A stretch of 64,000 nt of DNA from Clarkia xantiana subsp. parviflora. Its lineage: Eukaryota; Streptophyta; Magnoliopsida; Myrtales; Onagraceae. Position 1 is the first letter of the stretch. Each line of letters starts with the position of its first letter. Below are positions 12,801 through 25,040 of the stretch, one piece after another. The notes beneath the pieces are model-generated. The model did not search any database and was not told the DNA's origin. It saw only the letters and a list, made by a program, of their open reading frames with translations. Both the position numbers and the translations under genes were made by a program. The stretch spans positions 20,548,452-20,612,451 of the forward strand of contig JAPTYO010000002.1 in NCBI GenBank assembly GCA_036873135.1, given 5' to 3'.

Positions 12801-13093
12801 GAAACGGACTCATTCTTACACTTAAATTTCACTCTTAAGTTTCAGACTTTATAGCATTGGGTCTTATGTTAGATATGCTCTGTGTTTGTTCTTTTGAACT
12901 TCAGGCTAAAGATGGTCCGGGTTCGGTTAGAGAGGAACCAGGCACATCGAGTGGGTCAAGGGACAATGGTAAAGAAGTGGTTCCGGATGATGATGATGAT
13001 GATGACGACGATGACGATGAGCTGGACCTTGACGAGTTGAATGAACTCGAAGCAAGTCTTTCCAGAACTTCTCTGCAAATCAAGGATGCGTGA
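9892..13093 (+). CDS. CCCH zinc-finger protein, ZC3H15/DFRP1-like (8 exons)
   Basis: Exons read as 9892-10059, 10421-10505, 10585-10725, 10823-10914, 11817-12005, 12109-12239, 12319-12424 and 12905-13093. All introns are GT-AG, phases agree, and the product is 366 residues ending in TGA. The start MPPKQAKAD is followed by a lysine-rich N-terminus. Finger 1 is C93-x7-C101-x5-C107-x3-H111 and finger 2 is C164-x17-C182-x6-C189-x3-H193. A DFRP-type region follows ([16 protein letters not shown] to [13 protein letters not shown]), then a run of 11 aspartates (332-342) and an acidic tail. In this family the protein binds and stabilises the GTPase DRG1 and associates with translating ribosomes; here that is inferred from similarity. 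Length and domain order fit plant C3H11/C3H21-type proteins. No truncation is seen. Confidence 0.92.
12714..12850. repeat. Inverted repeat inside intron 7 of the CCCH gene
   Basis: TGAAACTTAAGAGTGAAA at about 12718 reappears as its reverse complement at about 12826-12846, with roughly 90 bases between. It could fold into a 20-base stem in the pre-mRNA, or be a small MITE. It lies upstream of the last exon. Confidence 0.7.
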
Positions 13094-13540
13094 AGAAATA
13101 TTGACTGAAGCTGATGATTGGAAGAATTCAGATGAAGTCTTCCTTTGCTGGTTTTGGCATTGTGGTGATTCTGCAGATTCTTTTGGTTTCTAGGAGAGGG
13201 TTTTAGAAGTTTTGGTTCTGAGGTGATCTGTGTAAACTGAATAATGTATTTATTTCTCTGAAATTATCAAGGTGGTGGAGAAAGACCTTAGTTTGCTCCA
13301 AGAACAGTTGGTGTTTTTTTTTCTGTGTTTGTCTGAATACAATATCTATCTATCTATCTATTATCATCCAATGCTCTTGTTCCAAATACTCTTTCCTTCT
13401 CTTCACTCACTTGAGTTTATTTGTAGATTATCAACTACTTTCTACAAACCGCTTAATACATATTTGACGATTTTATCCAGATTTGTATAATGACTTCAAT
13501 TTGGTCCTCTATGTGGCGAAGTAAAAGAATTAAATATTGG
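13094..13540 (+). other. 3' UTR and downstream of the CCCH gene
   Basis: Sequence after the stop codon includes an AATAATGTATTT stretch near 13240 that may act as a polyadenylation signal, and a short CTAT repeat near 13345. The exact mRNA end cannot be placed. Confidence 0.45.
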
Positions 13541-14482
13541 GTTAATTACTAATAAACTGTTTGAAATGTGAAAATTGACAGTTCTATGGCAAGCTCGACT
13601 CGACTCATTTTACTCGAGATCGAACTCAGGCGAGCCTTAATTTTTCGAGTTCGAACTCGACTCGGTGTCATACTCGACGAGATTGATCTCGGCTCGACTT
13701 GACTCGATAAGGTTATATTTTTTTTCAATTAAATCGTAAACGGCGCACCTTACCTCGAACTCGAACTCGACTCGATTAGGCTTTTGGCTCGACATCGAAT
13801 TCAAAATCGACTTGAACTCAATATATACATATAATATTATTATTTAAAAACTCGAAAAACTAGAGTTCGGACTCGAACTCGACTCGAATAGGCAAAAGAA
13901 AAAAGCTCGATTAAGCTTGCAAGCCTCTCGAGCGAGTACCAATGAACTCGAACTCGATTCGGTTACAGAAAAAGCTCGACTCGATTAGCGAGTCGAATTA
14001 GAATATCGACCGAGCCGATCCCGAGTAGCTCACAAGTAGCTTGACTCGTTTACACCCCTAGTTCTAGGTTTCATTTTTGTTGAAATTTGGTGTCCCCGCG
14101 CGTCTTTTTCTCTCATTTCAATCATTTTCATCAACCCATTCATAGTCTATCACAGAATCCCCAAATTTCACCCAAAAGTTGAACATCCAAAAGAAAATGT
14201 TTCCATGAGAGTGATGAGGAGCGATTTCCAGCGACAACGGAGCAAGATTTACTTGCGCTGATGCCAACTTCTTAGGTGACGGTCCCGACAAGGTGACGAG
14301 AAGGGAGTGTGTATGGGAGCTCAATTTAACAGTCAGTTTTGTCGGGATTGGCTTCTCTAAAGTAATCACACCGAGACACTAAATTTCAATCAAAATGAAA
14401 ATAAAACCCGAGACACTCAATTTAAACGTCAGACACCAAATTTCAATATGAAGCAAATTTCAAACAGTTTATTAGTAATTAA
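13541..14482. mobile_element. TIR element carrying an inserted hAT remnant
   Basis: TTAATTACTAATAAACTGTT at 13541 is mirrored at about 14458-14480 as AACAGTTTATTAGTAATTAA, giving inverted repeats of roughly 28 bases around a 0.94 kb unit. The inside holds a separate TCGA-rich element (13589-14060). No coding sequence is recognised. The right end abuts a Mutator-like element, so its outer boundary is disturbed. Confidence 0.55.
13589..14060. mobile_element. hAT-like MITE, CTCGA-rich
   Basis: The block is packed with CTCGACTCGA-type words. Its right end reads CTCGTTTACACCCCTA, the reverse complement of a hAT-type TAGGGGTGTAAACGAG terminus. The flanking octamers GTTCTATG (13581-13588) and GTTCTAGG (14061-14068) match at 7 of 8 positions and may be the target duplication. 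The left terminus has lost its TAGGGG, so this is a decayed non-autonomous copy. Confidence 0.6.
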
Positions 14483-14488
14483 TATTTA

Positions 14489-15112
14489 GGGTTAATAGCC
14501 TATGAAAGGTCTGAATTTTGACCCATGTTAAACGGAGAGGTCTGAAGTTTCAAAAGTTAATATGGAAGGTCTGAAGTTTCAACTTTGTTGATATTTGGTT
14601 TTCCGTCCATTTTTAAGGTTAAATTTAACATAATGGTTTGAAATGACACTTTTGCCCCTTTTAATTTTTTTTATTTAATACCTTATTTGAGAAAATGTGA
14701 AATGACAAAATTACCCCTGAAGTCAAATTAAGAATTGAGTCCCTATTTTTTATTTTGTTCAATTTAGTCCTCAAATTTATATTCTTAAGTTTTGATTTTT
14801 ACAATTGAGTCCCTATTGTTTTCTCCGTCACCGCACAAGTCTACCGACCACCACCCGAGGCCGCCGATCACCACCCAAGGCCGACGACGGCCACCAATCG
14901 GGCCGGCCACCACCAAATCGTGAGGCATTTTTAGATTTAATTTAATTTCATGTCACATGCCAAGCACGTGACCAACTTCCGTCAGTTTTGATGGAAAAAA
15001 TTAACGGAGACTCTTATATCAACAAAATTGAAGCTTCAGACCTTTCATATTAACATTTGCAAAACTCTCAGTTTAACATTTATCAAACTTAAACCTTATA
15101 GGCTATTAACCC
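14489..15112. mobile_element. Mutator-like non-autonomous element, copy 1
   Basis: It begins GGGTTAATAGCCTATGAAAG and ends in the reverse complement (TATAGGCTATTAACCC). Inner inverted blocks read AGGTCTGAA...TTCAGACCT. The flanks TAATATTTA (14480-14488) and TAAAATTTA (15113-15121) differ at one of nine positions, in line with the 9-base duplications of Mutator-like elements. The centre is GC-rich (CCGACCACCACCCGAGGCC type). No transposase is encoded. It belongs to the same family as 20551-21514. Confidence 0.8.
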
Positions 15113-16262
15113 TAAAATTTAACAATGGAGTCCATGAACACCATTACAGAGGACTTCCTTCTTACTGCTTCTTTAACTCCCTCCCATGTGATGTTCGCAA
15201 ACCATTTTAATAGTGATTTATTACAGATCGGTTGTTCTTTGCACTCGCAGGTTTTGAATCGATGATACAACTGTTCTACTTCTATTGGATGGGTAAATCA
15301 AGATACTATTTGAAAGAATCTGTGTTTGCATTCGAGGACCCGATTTTATTTTTTATTTTTTTTAGAGGACCAAATTAAAACTAAATATACACATATTTAA
15401 AGTTAATGATAAAATCGTTAAATATATTTGAAGTTGTTTGTAAAAATTAATTGATGGTTTACAATTAGAAGCTCCATGTGCATTATTAAACCATAAATCT
15501 AGTGTAGACAACTGTTGATTATTTTATACAATTATTATATGCTAACATTGCGCACAGGAAAAAATAATATCTAAATAAATATATAAGTTAAATGCTATCT
15601 CGCACACTATACGAAATTTGATAAAATCACAAAAATTTATATAATGACAATAAAATTATAAAGAATAAAGATAGCGTAAATTAAAAATAGTGACTATAAC
15701 ATATACAAACACAACAAACTTAAAGAGATTTATATAAATAAGAAAATGTAATTTTTTTTTCTCTAAAATTAAATACATACATAATACATATATTCTTATT
15801 ATTAAAATATTTACCTTAAAATTATGTGTTTCCGTAAGTTAACCCAAGAAACCCCCTCATCCACTTCGATTTGACTCATATCAGCACTAGCAAGCTTCAA
15901 AGAACCTGATTAGTGTCTCTATTTCATCATCTTCATTTGCATCCTGCATCCGAAGGTATAAGAATACATTTGTTATAAAAAGTTTGATTCTCATTTTGTT
16001 TTCAGAGATTTTTCAGCAATTTGGATATTGTTATATTTTAAATAATTATCTCTTAAAGTTGACTTTATACAGTATATTTATATTAATGTGATTGAATGAA
16101 TACAAGTAGTTTATAGTTTACAACAAAATATGCATAGTATATTTTAGAATATGAAAAGATATTTATTTTGTTAAAATTGTTTTAAAATACGAAGAAGCTA
16201 TTTATGAATGACATATGTCGTGCGGTCTTATTTGCTAATAACACTAACCTGTCCGAATTTAT
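15113..16262. other. AT-rich intergenic DNA
   Basis: No gene, RNA gene or clear transposon end is seen. Confidence 0.5.
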
Positions 16263-16267
16263 TATTT

Positions 16268-16305
16268 TACTAGGTTCTATACCCGCGCACCGCGCGGGTC
16301 ATTTG
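16268..16305 (-). mobile_element. Helitron-like 3' terminus
   Basis: On the minus strand the sequence reads ACCCGCGCGGTGCGCGGGT, a strong GC hairpin in AT-rich surroundings. About seven bases later comes CTAG and then T. A hairpin followed by CTRR and an A/T insertion site is the signature of Helitron 3' ends. The element body would extend to the right, but its 5' TC end was not located and no Rep/helicase is present. Confidence 0.6.
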
Positions 16306-18985
16306 TTTATATATGTCAAATAAATAAAAATAACATTTTAATAATTAGAGCGCGTATTTTTTTTATACCATGTTAATTAATTATTAGTTTTAAATTAAAA
16401 AAATATTTATATGTAAACAAATAGTCAAGAATATGGCTGATCTGTTTATAGAATAAAATAATTATATTACTAAAAGTTAATAGAAAAATGATGGTACGCT
16501 AATAAATTATTCAAAAGTTTTAAAAGTAAAAAATTGTAACTTGATAAAATAATTATCTTGATTTTTTTTACTGTAATAAAAATAATAAGAATGATTACAT
16601 ATGAATATCACTCAGTGCTTCTTAAATTATAATTAAAAGAACACATACAAAAAAACAACTTTTATTAGTTATATATATCCATTCGTCTAGTCTTGACAGT
16701 AATTAGGATCGAATAAAAAGTCTCAAGAAGTCAAAAATCCCGAAAATACTTATCTAGAGCCGTCTCAAATAGTATGACCCAGTATTATATGTTTGAGGTC
16801 TAACCTGCGTATACACATTTATTCAGTTGGCCTTTAACGTATGTATTATGTATAGTCTTTATGGACATACAATAAGTCACTTACCTAATCTATGACAATA
16901 AGTTGGCAAAAAAAAAAAAATCTATGACAATAAATGGTTTGGAAAATAATTGATTAATTTAATTTAATAAATAATAAAGAAGATGGATTGATTTCGTTTG
17001 TGGTAAGCTGAACCCTACCCCTATTACTAAGGCAAGCCCATGTTGATTTGATTTTGCCAAGCCCACAAAGAAATAGAGTATACTAAACAAAACCTAACCA
17101 CTCTCCTCACCAGCAAACTCTACTGTCTATTCATCTCCCTTTCAAACTCTCTTCACCCTCCATCCGCCTCACCATCACCATCATCGACACCACAAACATA
17201 GTCACGTTAGCCATCACATGTCCCCTTAGCAGCTTTCTCATCCATACCCAGATCACATCCAGTCATCTCACACCACCACCACCTTCGAGATCCAACCGTG
17301 ACCGCCTTTAGTCTTCTGCATGCTGTCCTCTCCACCTTCAGACGCCATCACCAACTGGGAAAAGCCGATGTTGATGCGATCGAGGAAATTGTCAGGCGTG
17401 TGTGACGGAACATCTTGTCCTAGAAGACGTTGAGGTCAAGGACGTCTCAGATCTAGCCGAGGATAGTAAGATATTCATTGTTGAAATTGGATCTGAAGGA
17501 ATCAATCCACGCGACACCAGTCACCTCTGTTTCTTCAACTTCTTTATTGCTTTTTGCAAGGTATCAGAGCATATCAACAACTATAAAATCTGATCCCCGG
17601 AAGTAACCATGAATCTGATTTGGTTCTATATATTATATCTTGAGTACTGGATATTGATTGAGATGATAAATTCTTTTCCGTTGAAGAAGTTGGACGGATT
17701 GTAGGGTTTTTAATTGTCGCAATATAATTTGAGTACCGGATATTAATTGAGTTCATAAATTCATGTCTGTTTGAAAAATGTTTTAATTGTAGAAATTTGT
17801 TGGGTTGGAGAGGAGACTTTTTTTTTTTTTTATGGTTAAATTTCAGAGCTGATGTGTCAAGCTCATGTTTAATCTCATAGCTTACACCATCCGCTTTAGT
17901 ATTAAAGATACCAGAAGCGCCGTCGATTTGGAATGGATTTGTTCTTATGGAGTTATGCGATGTCGTTTCCAACAAAGAAGTTTAGGAAGTGGAGCCACCG
18001 TTGTCGTTTTATACCGTTTTGAATAACGAAAAAGCTATGGGCAATGAAAAAATTAATACGTGGCAGGCTATTAAGAAGTGTTAATCAGAATTAGTATAAT
18101 ATTTAGATAGATTCTCACACAATTTATTAGGATAGATTATTATTTCAATTTAAAGTAAAAAAAAAATTCTATCAATTATTTAATATCTTTATTAATTAAG
18201 ATATGAAATGTCAACTTCCACTTCTGGTTTATTTGCGTATTAATACAACCATCTAATTTATTAATGCAATTATATTTCCTATCAGTATGTCACATGCAAC
18301 TTTCCTTTTGATGAGGAGATAAATAATCCTATAGAAGGATAAGAAGATTATATGGGTTCAAGTAAAAATGAATGGTAAATTACTGCTCATTGAATTTTAT
18401 TTAAATAAATATATAATTAGAACTAGTGATAATTAGTACCTATGATTATTTGTTATTTATAGCAGACAGATGATGTAGTGTGATTTACAAGAAATTAAAT
18501 TTATCCAACTATATATGTAGAGAGAGAGAGAGAGTCAGAGAGACAAAAGATAGTAGACGATATGATATTTTTATATAGTTCAACATTTAACACTCTAATT
18601 TCTTTCCTTTTACTATTTTGGCCAAAAAAATTATAATGAATAAAGTTAGCATATACAATTAACTTTTTGGTTTCAATGATTATATTCCAATATAGGCTCT
18701 AACAAAACAAACCTACCTAATATGTCAAAATATTGAATTTATAGAATTAATTAAAGTCAGGCCAGGAGGATATAGTATCTTCATTTATTTATCAATGGAG
18801 CAGCTGCCAAATAAACAGCTATTTAAAGCAAGTGCTTGTTCTGGGGGCATAATGGTAAATACGGTGAAAAATGTTCAAAGAAAAAAAAAGATAGTACTAC
18901 GAAAGGAGTGGAAGAGACCACGTCAACAAAACCTCGTACCCCTGCCGACAACTACACCCCGATTCACTGAATTTCTATTAATATA
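16306..18985. other. Intergenic, possibly Helitron body; no supported gene
   Basis: AT-rich overall, with a less AT-rich patch at about 17000-17560 (CCACCACC words). A short frame at 17402-17593 has no family character. Position 17562 holds GGTATCAGAGC, resembling an initiator-Met primer binding site, but no LTR was found around it. A short GA microsatellite lies near 18522. Confidence 0.4.
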
Positions 18986-18986
18986 G

Positions 18987-19512
18987 GTTAATAACCAAAT
19001 TGCTACTCGAACTTTAACCAATTTATAAATTTTTATCTTAATTTTAATTTAAAATTGACTAGTTTAATTTTTAATTTCAGAGCATATTGTTACTTTTGTT
19101 TTAATTCATATCAAATTGGACAAAAAAATAAGCATTATTCCCACATATGATCTTTTTATATGTACTCAATATAGATTCAAATATAAACTGAAATTATTGT
19201 AATGAAATACATTCAGTTGGATGCTCAATTGAAATGTAGTGTTCGAATTAAGCGAAAGTCAAATTGAATATCTAATTAATTGTATGTATATCATTGTAAT
19301 AATTTCAATTTATATTTGAATCTATTTTTGATATACATAAAAAAAATCCACATGACGAAAATATGTTCATTTTCTAATTTGACGAAAACTAAACTAAATG
19401 TTACAATTTGATCTGGAATTGAAAGTTTATATAGTTGATTTTAAAAAATTAAAATTATGATAACGATTAATAAATTAGTTAATTTTTGGATATCAATTTA
19501 GTTATTAATCTT
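18987..19512. mobile_element. Long foldback (TIR) element
   Basis: The outer ends GGTTAATAACCAAATTG and TCAATTTAGTTATTAATC are imperfect reverse complements. The inner stretches mirror each other around about 19235 (ATTCAAATATAAACTGAAAT against AATTTCAATTTATATTTGAA). It is non-coding and about 0.53 kb. The superfamily is unclear because no target duplication could be fixed. Confidence 0.6.
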
Positions 19513-20541
19513 TGATCTAACTCCAATTCTTTCTTTACTAAAAAAAGGAACTCCAATTCTTTCCAACTGTGACAATAATAGTAATAACAAATAAACAATC
19601 AATACACTACTTTAAATATATTGCCCCTAGTGGGTGACACTTTTTTATGTTGATGATGATATATGTGTTCGACACTCTTATGCTGCATAATATAAAATAA
19701 AATTAGAATAGTTAAATAACATTTCTTTAAAAAATCACATGATAGGCTTTACCTATAATAACAATTATTTAGTATATAATATAAATCGAAATTATTTAAT
19801 ATGTATATTTATATATTATTTAGTTACTTTTTTTTGGTAAACTATTATTTAGTATATGGAAAAAGAAAAATATGCCAAAAACAAAAAACCACAAATAAAA
19901 TAATGGAACCCTAATACCCTACCTCCTTTCGTTGTCATTATTTTCATAATAGTAATAATTATAATTATTAGATAGCCCCCTCTCCTCTCATCTTCTAGTC
20001 TCTCCTTAACTCAATTGGAAAGTTTGATTGTGACCCGATAGAGAACCCACCAAAAGATATCACCACAGATCTGTTCCTTCATTTTTCTTCTTTTTCCCTT
20101 TCCATAATTTGACTTGCATATATGTTTTTTTATTTTATTGTTTATATCGCTAATATGTGTTTTCGCACAACATGTTTGATTAATGTTATTTTTTAATATA
20201 TAATATTTACAACTTGTTTTTTTATACATATGTTAGTCAATTGTTAATTTTGACCGTTAGTCAATCCGCGTGACTTACATATGATTAGTCTCATACTTTT
20301 ATTTTGTTCAGTTTAAACCCAATTAATTCCTAAACTTGTTCCAGACGAAACCTTGGCTCTATTGTGTTTCTTTTAAAATTTCTCAACGAAACTTGTCTTT
20401 GTTTTTGTTTTTGTTTTTAATATTTATTGAATTTAAAATTAAAATTAAGTTCTTAATTTTTTGTTTGATTCGTATAAATTTATAATTCATTTTATTATAA
20501 AAAAAATTTGGATGATTTTTTCTATTTTTTAAAATTTTTCA
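19513..20541. other. AT-rich intergenic DNA
   Basis: Nothing supportable as a gene or element end was seen. Confidence 0.5.
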
Positions 20542-20550
20542 TTAAAGTTA

Positions 20551-21514
20551 GGGTTAAGAACCTATGAAAGGTCTGAACTATCACCCATGTTAACGAGAGA
20601 GGTCTGAAATTTAAAAAGTTAATAACAGAGGTCTGAAATTTCAATTTTGTTGATTTGAGGTTTTCCGTCCATTTTTAGGGTTAAATTTAACAGAATTGTG
20701 TGAAATGACATTTTTGCCCCTTTAATATTTTGTTTTATTTAATATCTTATTTAAGGAAATGTGAAATGACAATTTTACCCCTAAAGTCAAATTAAAACCA
20801 CTCAACTTCGGCCGCCACCACCCGACTCCGGCCACCACCACCCGACTCCGGCGACCACCACCTCGACTCCGACGACCACCACCTCGGCTCCGGCGACCCG
20901 ACTCCGGCCACCACATCGGTAAAAAAGCTCCGATCGGGGCCAAAAGCTCCGATCGGAGCCAAAAAAGCTCCGATCGGAGCCACAGAGCTCCGATCTGGAG
21001 CTCTGTGGCTCTGGTCGGAGCCACAGAGCTCCGGTCGGAGCTCTGTGGCTCCGACCAGAGCCACAAAGCTCCGATCGGAGCTTTTTTGGCCCCGATCGGA
21101 GTCCAATCGGGGCCGGTGGCTCCGATCGGAGCCCAATCGGAGCCTTGGTGGTGGTCGCCGGAGTACGGTGGTGGTCGCCGGAGTACGGTGGTGGTCGCCG
21201 GAGTACGATTGGTGGTTGCCGGAGTACGATTGGTGGTCGCCGGAGTACCGTGGTGGCTTCAAGGGCATTTTGGTCTTTTCACTCCATGCATGTGAGGGGC
21301 ACACTTGATAGAAGGGCATTTTCGGAATTTTATTTAATTTCCGGTCACATGCCAAGCATTTGACCAACTTCCGTTAGTTTTAACGGAAAAAACTAACGGA
21401 GACCGCTGTTATCAACAAAACAGAAATTTCAGACCTCTGTTATTAACTTTTTAAATTTCAGACCTCTCCCGTTAACATGGGTGATAGTTCAGACCTTTCA
21501 TAGGTTCTTAACCC
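20551..21514. mobile_element. Mutator-like non-autonomous element, copy 2, with GC-rich palindromic core
   Basis: The ends are GGGTTAAGAACCTATGAAAG and its reverse complement, with inverted arms continuing for more than 100 bases. The flanks are a perfect 9-base duplication, TTAAAGTTA, at 20542-20550 and 21515-21523, which marks a Mutator-type insertion. The core (about 20800-21260) is GC-rich and internally repetitive. It contains CTCCGATCGGAGC-type palindromes at 20925-21145 and about five units of GGTGGTGGTCGCCGGAGTAC at 21147-21250, mirrored on the left by CCGGCGACCACCACC. Open frames in the core on both strands are by-products of these repeats; no transposase is present. Confidence 0.9.
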
Positions 21515-21523
21515 TTAAAGTTA

Positions 21524-22743
21524 ATAGAATATGTTTGTTAATGGAGCTAACAAATTGCTTAAACTTAAAAGTTTAGCTAGCAATTTATTAAAAGACGTTT
21601 AATTAGCAATTTAAACCGGTTGAATGTTGGGTACAAATTCATTTATATTTTTTTCTGTTCTCGAAGGGTGGTACTTATAGTTGTCGGCCCCATCAGGAGG
21701 ACTATATACATAACTTGTTCGACATCAGATTATTTTGTAAGAAATAAAGGGTTAGTCATTAATATATTTATATCACCATAGTTTCAAGGCAGTTTGAACT
21801 CATAGCATTCATCATTAATAATAAATGATGATGTGTTGAATCAAATTAATAAGTCTCATCCAACCATTTGCTATTTAACCCTAATACTTATACCCTCCCT
21901 CATAACTCTCATTAGTGTCTCCACGCCTCTCGGGACCTTATCTTCAATTCAAGTCAGGACGATCGTTGTTGCATACGTGGCGATACATGGTTGATTTTTT
22001 GTATATATAGTTGGAGATTACTCATTTCTTATTATGTTGGCTTATTGAATGTTGTTGATTGATTAAGCATTGTTTGCTATGGCGAAGTTCATTTCTAAAT
22101 ATAGAACTCAAACAAATAACGCATGCACACCGTCCCAAAAAATTATTATATATCAACTGCGGAATGATGTCCTTATTTAAAATAATAATTTAAAACATAA
22201 AAAGAAAATTTAATAAAATACATTAATTAAAAATAAAAATATAAATATAAATTGTAAACCTATTAAGAAAGTTAACAAGATAGAAAAAATAATAATAAAC
22301 ACAACTTTATGTAAAAAAAAAAAAAAAAGTTAAAAATTATGTAAATAATATACATAAAAATTTGATAAATAGCATTTCTTTTACAAACAAAATGTCAAAA
22401 TATTCAAATAGTAATTTTAAAGTACAAATATAATGACGAATTTGAAAAAAATATAAATTTAAAACCATTTTTCTACATTTCTTTTCATTGTTTATACTTT
22501 TTTTGTAATTTTTATTATTTTTTTACATTTAATTTATCATTTCATTTTTAATGTATTTTTAGTTTTTGTAATTTTTTAATATTAATTATCAAATTATAAT
22601 ATTTTTAGAACTTTTGTAATTTTTTACTACATTAAATATTTTTCTTATTTTAGCTTATTAAACATTTTCTTTTATTTTCTGAAACATTTTTTTAAATATA
22701 CATATATGCAATTAACGTGTAACATGTTCTTATAAAAAAAACT
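21524..22743. other. AT-rich intergenic DNA
   Basis: Long A/T-rich runs, no gene or clear element boundary. Confidence 0.5.
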
Positions 22744-22752
22744 TATAACATG

Positions 22753-22998
22753 TGGATCTTTCTATCATACTCTAAGAGCAAAATGCTTTTGGTACTTTTT
22801 TGTATTTTTCTATTGCCCTATAAGTGAAACCAATAGGGAAATTGATATATTAATAATATGATATAAATATTAGGTGTGGTTAAAAATTTAATATTTTTTC
22901 ATACTTTTAAAGGTTTACATATGTTACAGTTAAGTCCACCGCCTAGTATTAAAAAAAAATCCAAAAGCATGGTGCTCTTGGAGCATGGTAGAAAAATC
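22753..22998. mobile_element. Small MITE with 9-base target duplication
   Basis: The inverted ends include CTAAGAGCAAAATGCTTTTGG and, at the other side, its imperfect complement CCAAAAGCATGGTGCTCTTG, framed by GATCTTTCTA and TAGAAAAATC. The sequence TATAACATG occurs directly outside both ends (22744-22752 and 22999-23007). Nine bases suggests the Mutator superfamily. It is non-coding, 246 bp. Confidence 0.7.
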
Positions 22999-23007
22999 TA
23001 TAACATG

Positions 23008-23611
23008 TTTGAATAGGTAAATGGTAATAGTTCTTTTTTACTTACTTTTAAAGATTTAAGACAACCATAACCACTTCTTAATTTTACAATTTAAAAAATG
23101 TGATACGTTTCGGAATGAAGCGAGATCCGTACCGTACCTCATTTTTACCCGATTTTCATGTTTCATGGCAATAAATGACGGACGGACTATGGTAATTTAG
23201 TATAGTATGTGGTCTATTGGGTAGTATAAATAGTTTAGGGGCAAAGTTATATTAGTTAATAAATAAGGGGTGGAACTGAATTAAGGTTAAGTAGTTATTC
23301 TCCCTACGGTGGAAAACTGCAGATAGATTGATCGATGCTGTGAGTTTTTTTACTATGTTTGTGGAGCGCTATGTGTGTGTTTTTTTTATTATTAGAGTTA
23401 ACTTAATTGACATATGTAAAACTTTAAAAAAATGTCAATTTATATCCAGAGTTCACCTTTAGAACAATCAAAAAATAAAAAAATAAATACAAAAAAAATT
23501 ATGCTAGTGTATACTCAATCCCTTTCATTTTTCTACGATAATAATATTCTTTCTGATCTATACCTCTTAGTTCTCCGTTCCTTGTCTATATCTTTATCCT
23601 TAATTAGTTGG
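23008..23611. other. Intergenic DNA, no gene seen
   Basis: AT-rich; short open frames only. Confidence 0.5.
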
Positions 23612-24255
23612 ATATGTGAAAGTTTAGACTAACCACTTGACAACTGTCCTAAAACCTTAAGGTTATAGGTGAAGACGTGGTTTAGTCTTTATACTTCAAC
23701 ATTCCCCCTCACGTGTGGCCTGAAATTTTTTTGAAGGTCCAACACGTGAAATTTTTAAATAGAGGTTTAAATTGGCGTTGCGGAGATTCGAACCTGCGCG
23801 CTCTGATACCATCTTAAATTCCACATTTGGCCGAGTTAAACCCAACAGGCAAATATCGAGCAACCATTTCCACAAGCGGAGTTCCATCCTAAAACCAATT
23901 GGTTATAGGAGGAGGTAGCCCACTTGCTTATATGGTGCTCTAATATTAGGATTACCACCGGTGTGGTATAACCACTCACAGTGGAATATTCAACACTCCC
24001 CTGCACTGTGAGGACTCTTTTAACTAAGGCACAGACTTTTTTCAAATCCGAACGGGCTGAGACAAATTTTTAACAAACCCCACTCATACGCCTAGGCCTA
24101 ATCCAGACCCAAATAAGGCACGTGGAGCCAACAAGGGGACACAAACCCACACACCGCTAATAATCGAAACCGGGGTTTGACTCTGATACTATGTGAAAGT
24201 TTAGACTAACCACTTGACCAACTGTCCTAAAACCTTAAGGTTAAAGGCGAAGACA
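23612..24255 (-). repeat. Composite dispersed repeat with tRNA-like motifs
   Basis: The block GTTTAGACTAACCACTTGAC...CCTTAAGGTTATAGG occurs at about 23619-23675 and again at about 24197-24245 in the same orientation, flanking a 0.5 kb middle. On the minus strand the middle contains GGTATCAGAGCGCGC followed by GGTTCGAATC, resembling Pol III box A and box B order. A related inner block (CCTAAAACCAATTGG) repeats the theme. This is a known style of dispersed plant repeat, perhaps SINE-related; the class is uncertain. Confidence 0.5.
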
Positions 24256-24689
24256 TATTAATTTACACTCTCACCAAAACGATAAGTTAATGTTAATTTA
24301 CCCTCTTGCTAAGGAATGAATGAGAAGGCAACTCCACACCCTTACCCCTTACCCAACACAACTATCTCAATGGAGAATTATTCATATAAATAAAAGACTT
24401 TGTATAACTTTAAATAATCTTGTAAGAAAATTAAAAGACGGAAGATGTTAAAGACTTAGAGTGTGATAGTAGTTTATGCAATCAATTTTAAATACGGAAC
24501 TCTTACATCTAGTTTTATATTACAATTATATATTGTTTTAAACTCGATACTATATGAAACTATGACCGTGCACCTACCTAATTAGTCTAAGGTATGAAAT
24601 CAAATTAATCGAAATCTAGGCGAATGTTTCGAGCATCAAACAATATAATTTTACTCTTAAAAAACAGATTTGGTAGATAATGGGTGGTG
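24256..24689. other. Intergenic DNA, no gene seen
   Basis: No feature could be supported. Confidence 0.45.
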
Positions 24690-25040
24690 GGTAGAGCTCA
24701 AAACGAGTCAAATTACTCTCTGATTTACTTGAGATTGTTCGGTCAATATTCTAATATGAATCGCTAACTTTCGAGTCAAGCTTATTCGAGAGACTCGTGA
24801 ATCTATTTGAACTTTTTTTCAGTCAAGTTCGAGCTTATTCAAACTTAACGTAATATTAAATATGTTTAATTTAATAAATACACACTAGCTATTGATTTTA
24901 AGTTCGAGCTCAAATTAATATGCATTATTTATAATTTAACTGAATAATTAAGTTTGGCAAAGTAAGATCGATCTCGTTTAACATCGAACCGAACTCGAAC
25001 TTGAAAATATTAAACTCAACCGAGTTAAGTTCGAATAAAA
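24690..25040. repeat. TCGAG-rich repeat, diverged relative of the hAT MITE
   Basis: Words such as GAGCTC, TTCGAGTC, AAGTTCGAGC and GAACTCGAAC are densely spaced, as in 13589-14060. Clear TAGGGGTG ends are missing. It is probably an old copy of the same kind of element. Confidence 0.4.

Noticed and set aside
12901..13083. Minus-strand serine-run frame
   Set aside because: It is the complement of the aspartate run in the last CCCH exon.
17562..17572. GGTATCAGAGC as a retrotransposon primer binding site
   Set aside because: No LTR borders or gag/pol sequence were found around it, so it is more likely chance or a relic.
20722..21367. Several long overlapping open frames on both strands with repeated motifs
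   Set aside because: They fall in the GC-rich palindromic core of a Mutator-like element; the repeats make open frames on every strand and no start context or family is visible.
23775..23815. Possible tRNA gene (GGTTCGAATC and a box A-like motif, minus strand)
   Set aside because: No acceptor stem or anticodon arm can be folded, and the block is part of a repeated element.
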